Assembly: GCA_034620365.1 (NCBI GenBank)
Contig: JAQGEQ010000041.1
Coordinates: 248,001 to 312,000, forward strand
From: Pegea sp. RAD2-039
Lineage: Eukaryota; Chordata; Thaliacea; Salpida; Salpidae
Direction: 5' to 3'
DNA: 64,000 nucleotides
Shown here: in pieces, positions 62,301-64,000 of the stretch
Position numbering within the stretch: position 1 is the stretch's first letter
Layout of the letters: every line of letters begins with the position of its first letter
Notes under the pieces: generated by a model
What the model was told of the DNA's origin: nothing
The model's input: the letters and a program-made list of their open reading frames with translations, nothing else
Databases searched by the model: none
Made by a program: the position numbers and the translations under genes

Positions 62301-64000
62301 TTTACCAAACTGATTTCTTTCATCATTTTACAATCACATGTAACCACAAAATTAGTGAATCTAGTGGACCTGGTGTTGATGTTTTGGGGGTCGCTGATAA
62401 GATAATCTTTTGTGTTGGGTTAATTTGCGTTTTTTTCATTTCCGAATCGTTTTTATTTTGATGTAAAATCGCCGATGAATTTGAAATCTGAAAAATGGAA
62501 GCAAGATGAGAAAGATGAAATTTAGAAGCGAAGAAATCTCACCTTAGCAGCCGATGAGTTGACAAGAACGATCTTGGAGGAGCTGCCCAGAATTTTACCA
62601 CTAGTGGTCAAAGTAATTGGAGTTTTAATACCGTCTTTGACCACAAATAAATTCTTTAAAGTCGACAACCCGGTAGGGGCAGCTGGGACGTGAATTTTCT
62701 GTCCTGCCTTTAATAGCTTTAAACAACAAATACAAGTTACAAGTAGATAAGATGGATGGAAATCTTACCAATGTAGAACTATTATTTGGGGCACTTGTTG
62801 CAGCGCCCCCTGGCGGCAACGTAAACTTCTGCAGATTTACTTGTAATTGTCGACCGCTAGTTAAAGGTTTTGAGTTCGACTCCGTTTCTATTTAAGCCGA
62901 TAAATATGAAAATAATCACGTGACCGCCTCATTATTACCTGTCCCAGTTCCAGCTTCTATTTTAATCATATTTGAAACTATCTTATTGTTTGTCGTTTCG
63001 ATCGATGACGTCACTGTTTTCGTCGAATCGTCGGCGTCAGCGACGTCTCCGTTCACTAAAGCCTTCACTGGTTCCTCTTTGACCTTTTTCAAGTCATCCA
63101 CAGACACTATCGGATCGTTGTTTGGAGCCTGGAGGTTTGAGTCATCGACAAAACCTTTTTCTAAATCGAAACCACGTTCGCGCGCTTCTCTAGAGCGATC
63201 TTCTTCACTCAACATCTTCTGCATCCTCTCTATGGATCAAATCATATTGGGAATCTAACAGCATTTCCAACTATCGACTTCTAACCTTTGATGAGAGAGA
63301 TCTGAGCGATCTGTTGATCTTTATCATTGAGAGCACTCTTGGTGATATCTTCAGTGATCCGACTAGCGACTGGGAACTCACAAGCGACAGCTTTCATCGC
63401 TTCACATAACAACATCTCATATCGTTCAGGATCAAGGATTGTCAACAAATATTGAAATTCGACATTTGTGGAATAATACCAAACACATGATTCACTTTCA
63501 CTGTTGACAAGTTGTTTGTTGGACGTCTGCTGCTCGGAAGAGTTTATGGACTTACACGATGATACGACGGACCAGGAACCAGTATTTGCGTCCGTGTCTG
63601 TCCATACCAATTGGGTCATGACGAAGGTACTGTCCCAACGAAGCTTTGTCCACTTCACAATTAGTTACTCCGTTAAGTTTGTGGCTGACACAGATTTCAC
63701 ATTGCCATTCGTTTTCAGGAACCTGTTGAAGATGAAAATCAGTTGATGTGGAAGATATAGATGAGGTTGAAGACCTCTTCAAGAGGTGGATTTGTACACG
63801 CTAGATGATACACGGCTGGGCATGTCTCACAACACAACAAGTCGCCTAATTTGTGACAAGCACGACAGTGATCATCGTAATGAATGGTTCCATTCATCAT
63901 AAGCTCGTCTCGTATCTTTGTACTTGACACAAACAGATTACAAAGTAGTTCCAACACCTGATCAACAAAATGTTAGCTTCTTCAACCAATTTGTGTTTGT
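56321..64000 (-). CDS. BPTF: BPTF / NURF301, chromatin-remodeling subunit (N-terminus beyond the right edge)
   Basis: Running right to left: the N-terminal PHD finger ([20 protein letters not shown] with [16 protein letters not shown], 63960-63540), WYYST...[12 protein letters not shown] (63480-63390), WHIM-type segments ([16 protein letters not shown] near 61830; [18 protein letters not shown] near 61650; GGWMWRSS near 61230), a long Ser/Thr/Gln-rich region (58.2-60.0 kb, with poly-Gln-like [14 protein letters not shown]), two tandem C-terminal PHD fingers ([28 protein letters not shown]; then [16 protein letters not shown]), and a bromodomain (MSWPFREPV...YYKVVKRPM, then [14 protein letters not shown]) ending at a stop at 56321-56323. 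This order is specific to BPTF, which reads H3K4me3 and acetylated histones and anchors ISWI in NURF. The DDT domain should lie to the right of the window. The gene is clearly less AT-rich than the spacers. Confidence 0.95.

Noticed and set aside
1-64000. CRISPR arrays, operons, phage or bacterial mobile systems
   Set aside because: The window is spliced eukaryotic DNA; no regularly spaced repeats or prokaryotic gene organisation are present.

Overview
This is an AT-rich, intron-rich nuclear segment of an animal genome. The evidence is spliced genes with many 45-60 nt introns, motile-cilium and centrosome genes (CFAP74, CEP126), a muscle-type transgelin, cytohesin, OPA1, ZC3H3 and BPTF, and LINE and tRNA-derived SINE remnants. 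The transgelin N-terminus (MANKGFAYGLS...) resembles chordate transgelins. A tunicate or other invertebrate deuterostome would fit the small introns and AT-rich spacers, but the species cannot be fixed from this window.

Layout. 57-242 (+): last exon of an unidentified gene. 2624-10813 (+): CFAP74, a central-apparatus protein of the axoneme. 14732-16327 (+): transgelin behind a TATA box. 17342-21229 (-): cytohesin, an Arf exchange factor, in 14 coding exons that I resolved with consistent phase. 22641-22869: an unusually GC-rich foldback element. 23816-28218 (+): a secreted GH31 enzyme closest to bacterial sulfoquinovosidase, 16 exons, with all recognisable substrate-sulfonate and catalytic residues. 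29221-29396 (-): tRNA-derived SINE. 30299-32875 (+): ZC3H3, a CCCH zinc-finger RNA factor. 33371-36328 (-): OPA1, in one uninterrupted exon. 37513-40320: two LINE remnants. 41843-42838 (-): an intronless MTHFD2/FolD-like protein that has lost most catalytic residues. 47319-53064 (-): CEP126, including two 3' exons beyond an apparent stop. 56321 to the right edge (-): BPTF, the large subunit of the NURF chromatin remodeler, lacking its N-terminus here.

The genes are unrelated housekeeping, cilium and cytoskeleton genes, not a pathway cluster. CFAP74 and CEP126 both serve cilia, and a near-consensus RFX X-box lies upstream of CFAP74. The most distinctive points are: the animal sulfoquinovosidase-like gene with two possible C-termini; the 33-43 kb block made only of intronless genes and LINE debris; the FolD-family pseudoenzyme; a SINE whose 3' tail matches the 3' end of the LINE in the same window; a repeat family in introns of two genes; and a strong excess of the palindrome TGACGTCA, mostly in BPTF and CFAP74. 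Intron positions come from reading frame and GT/GC-AG signals by eye; no alignment was run.
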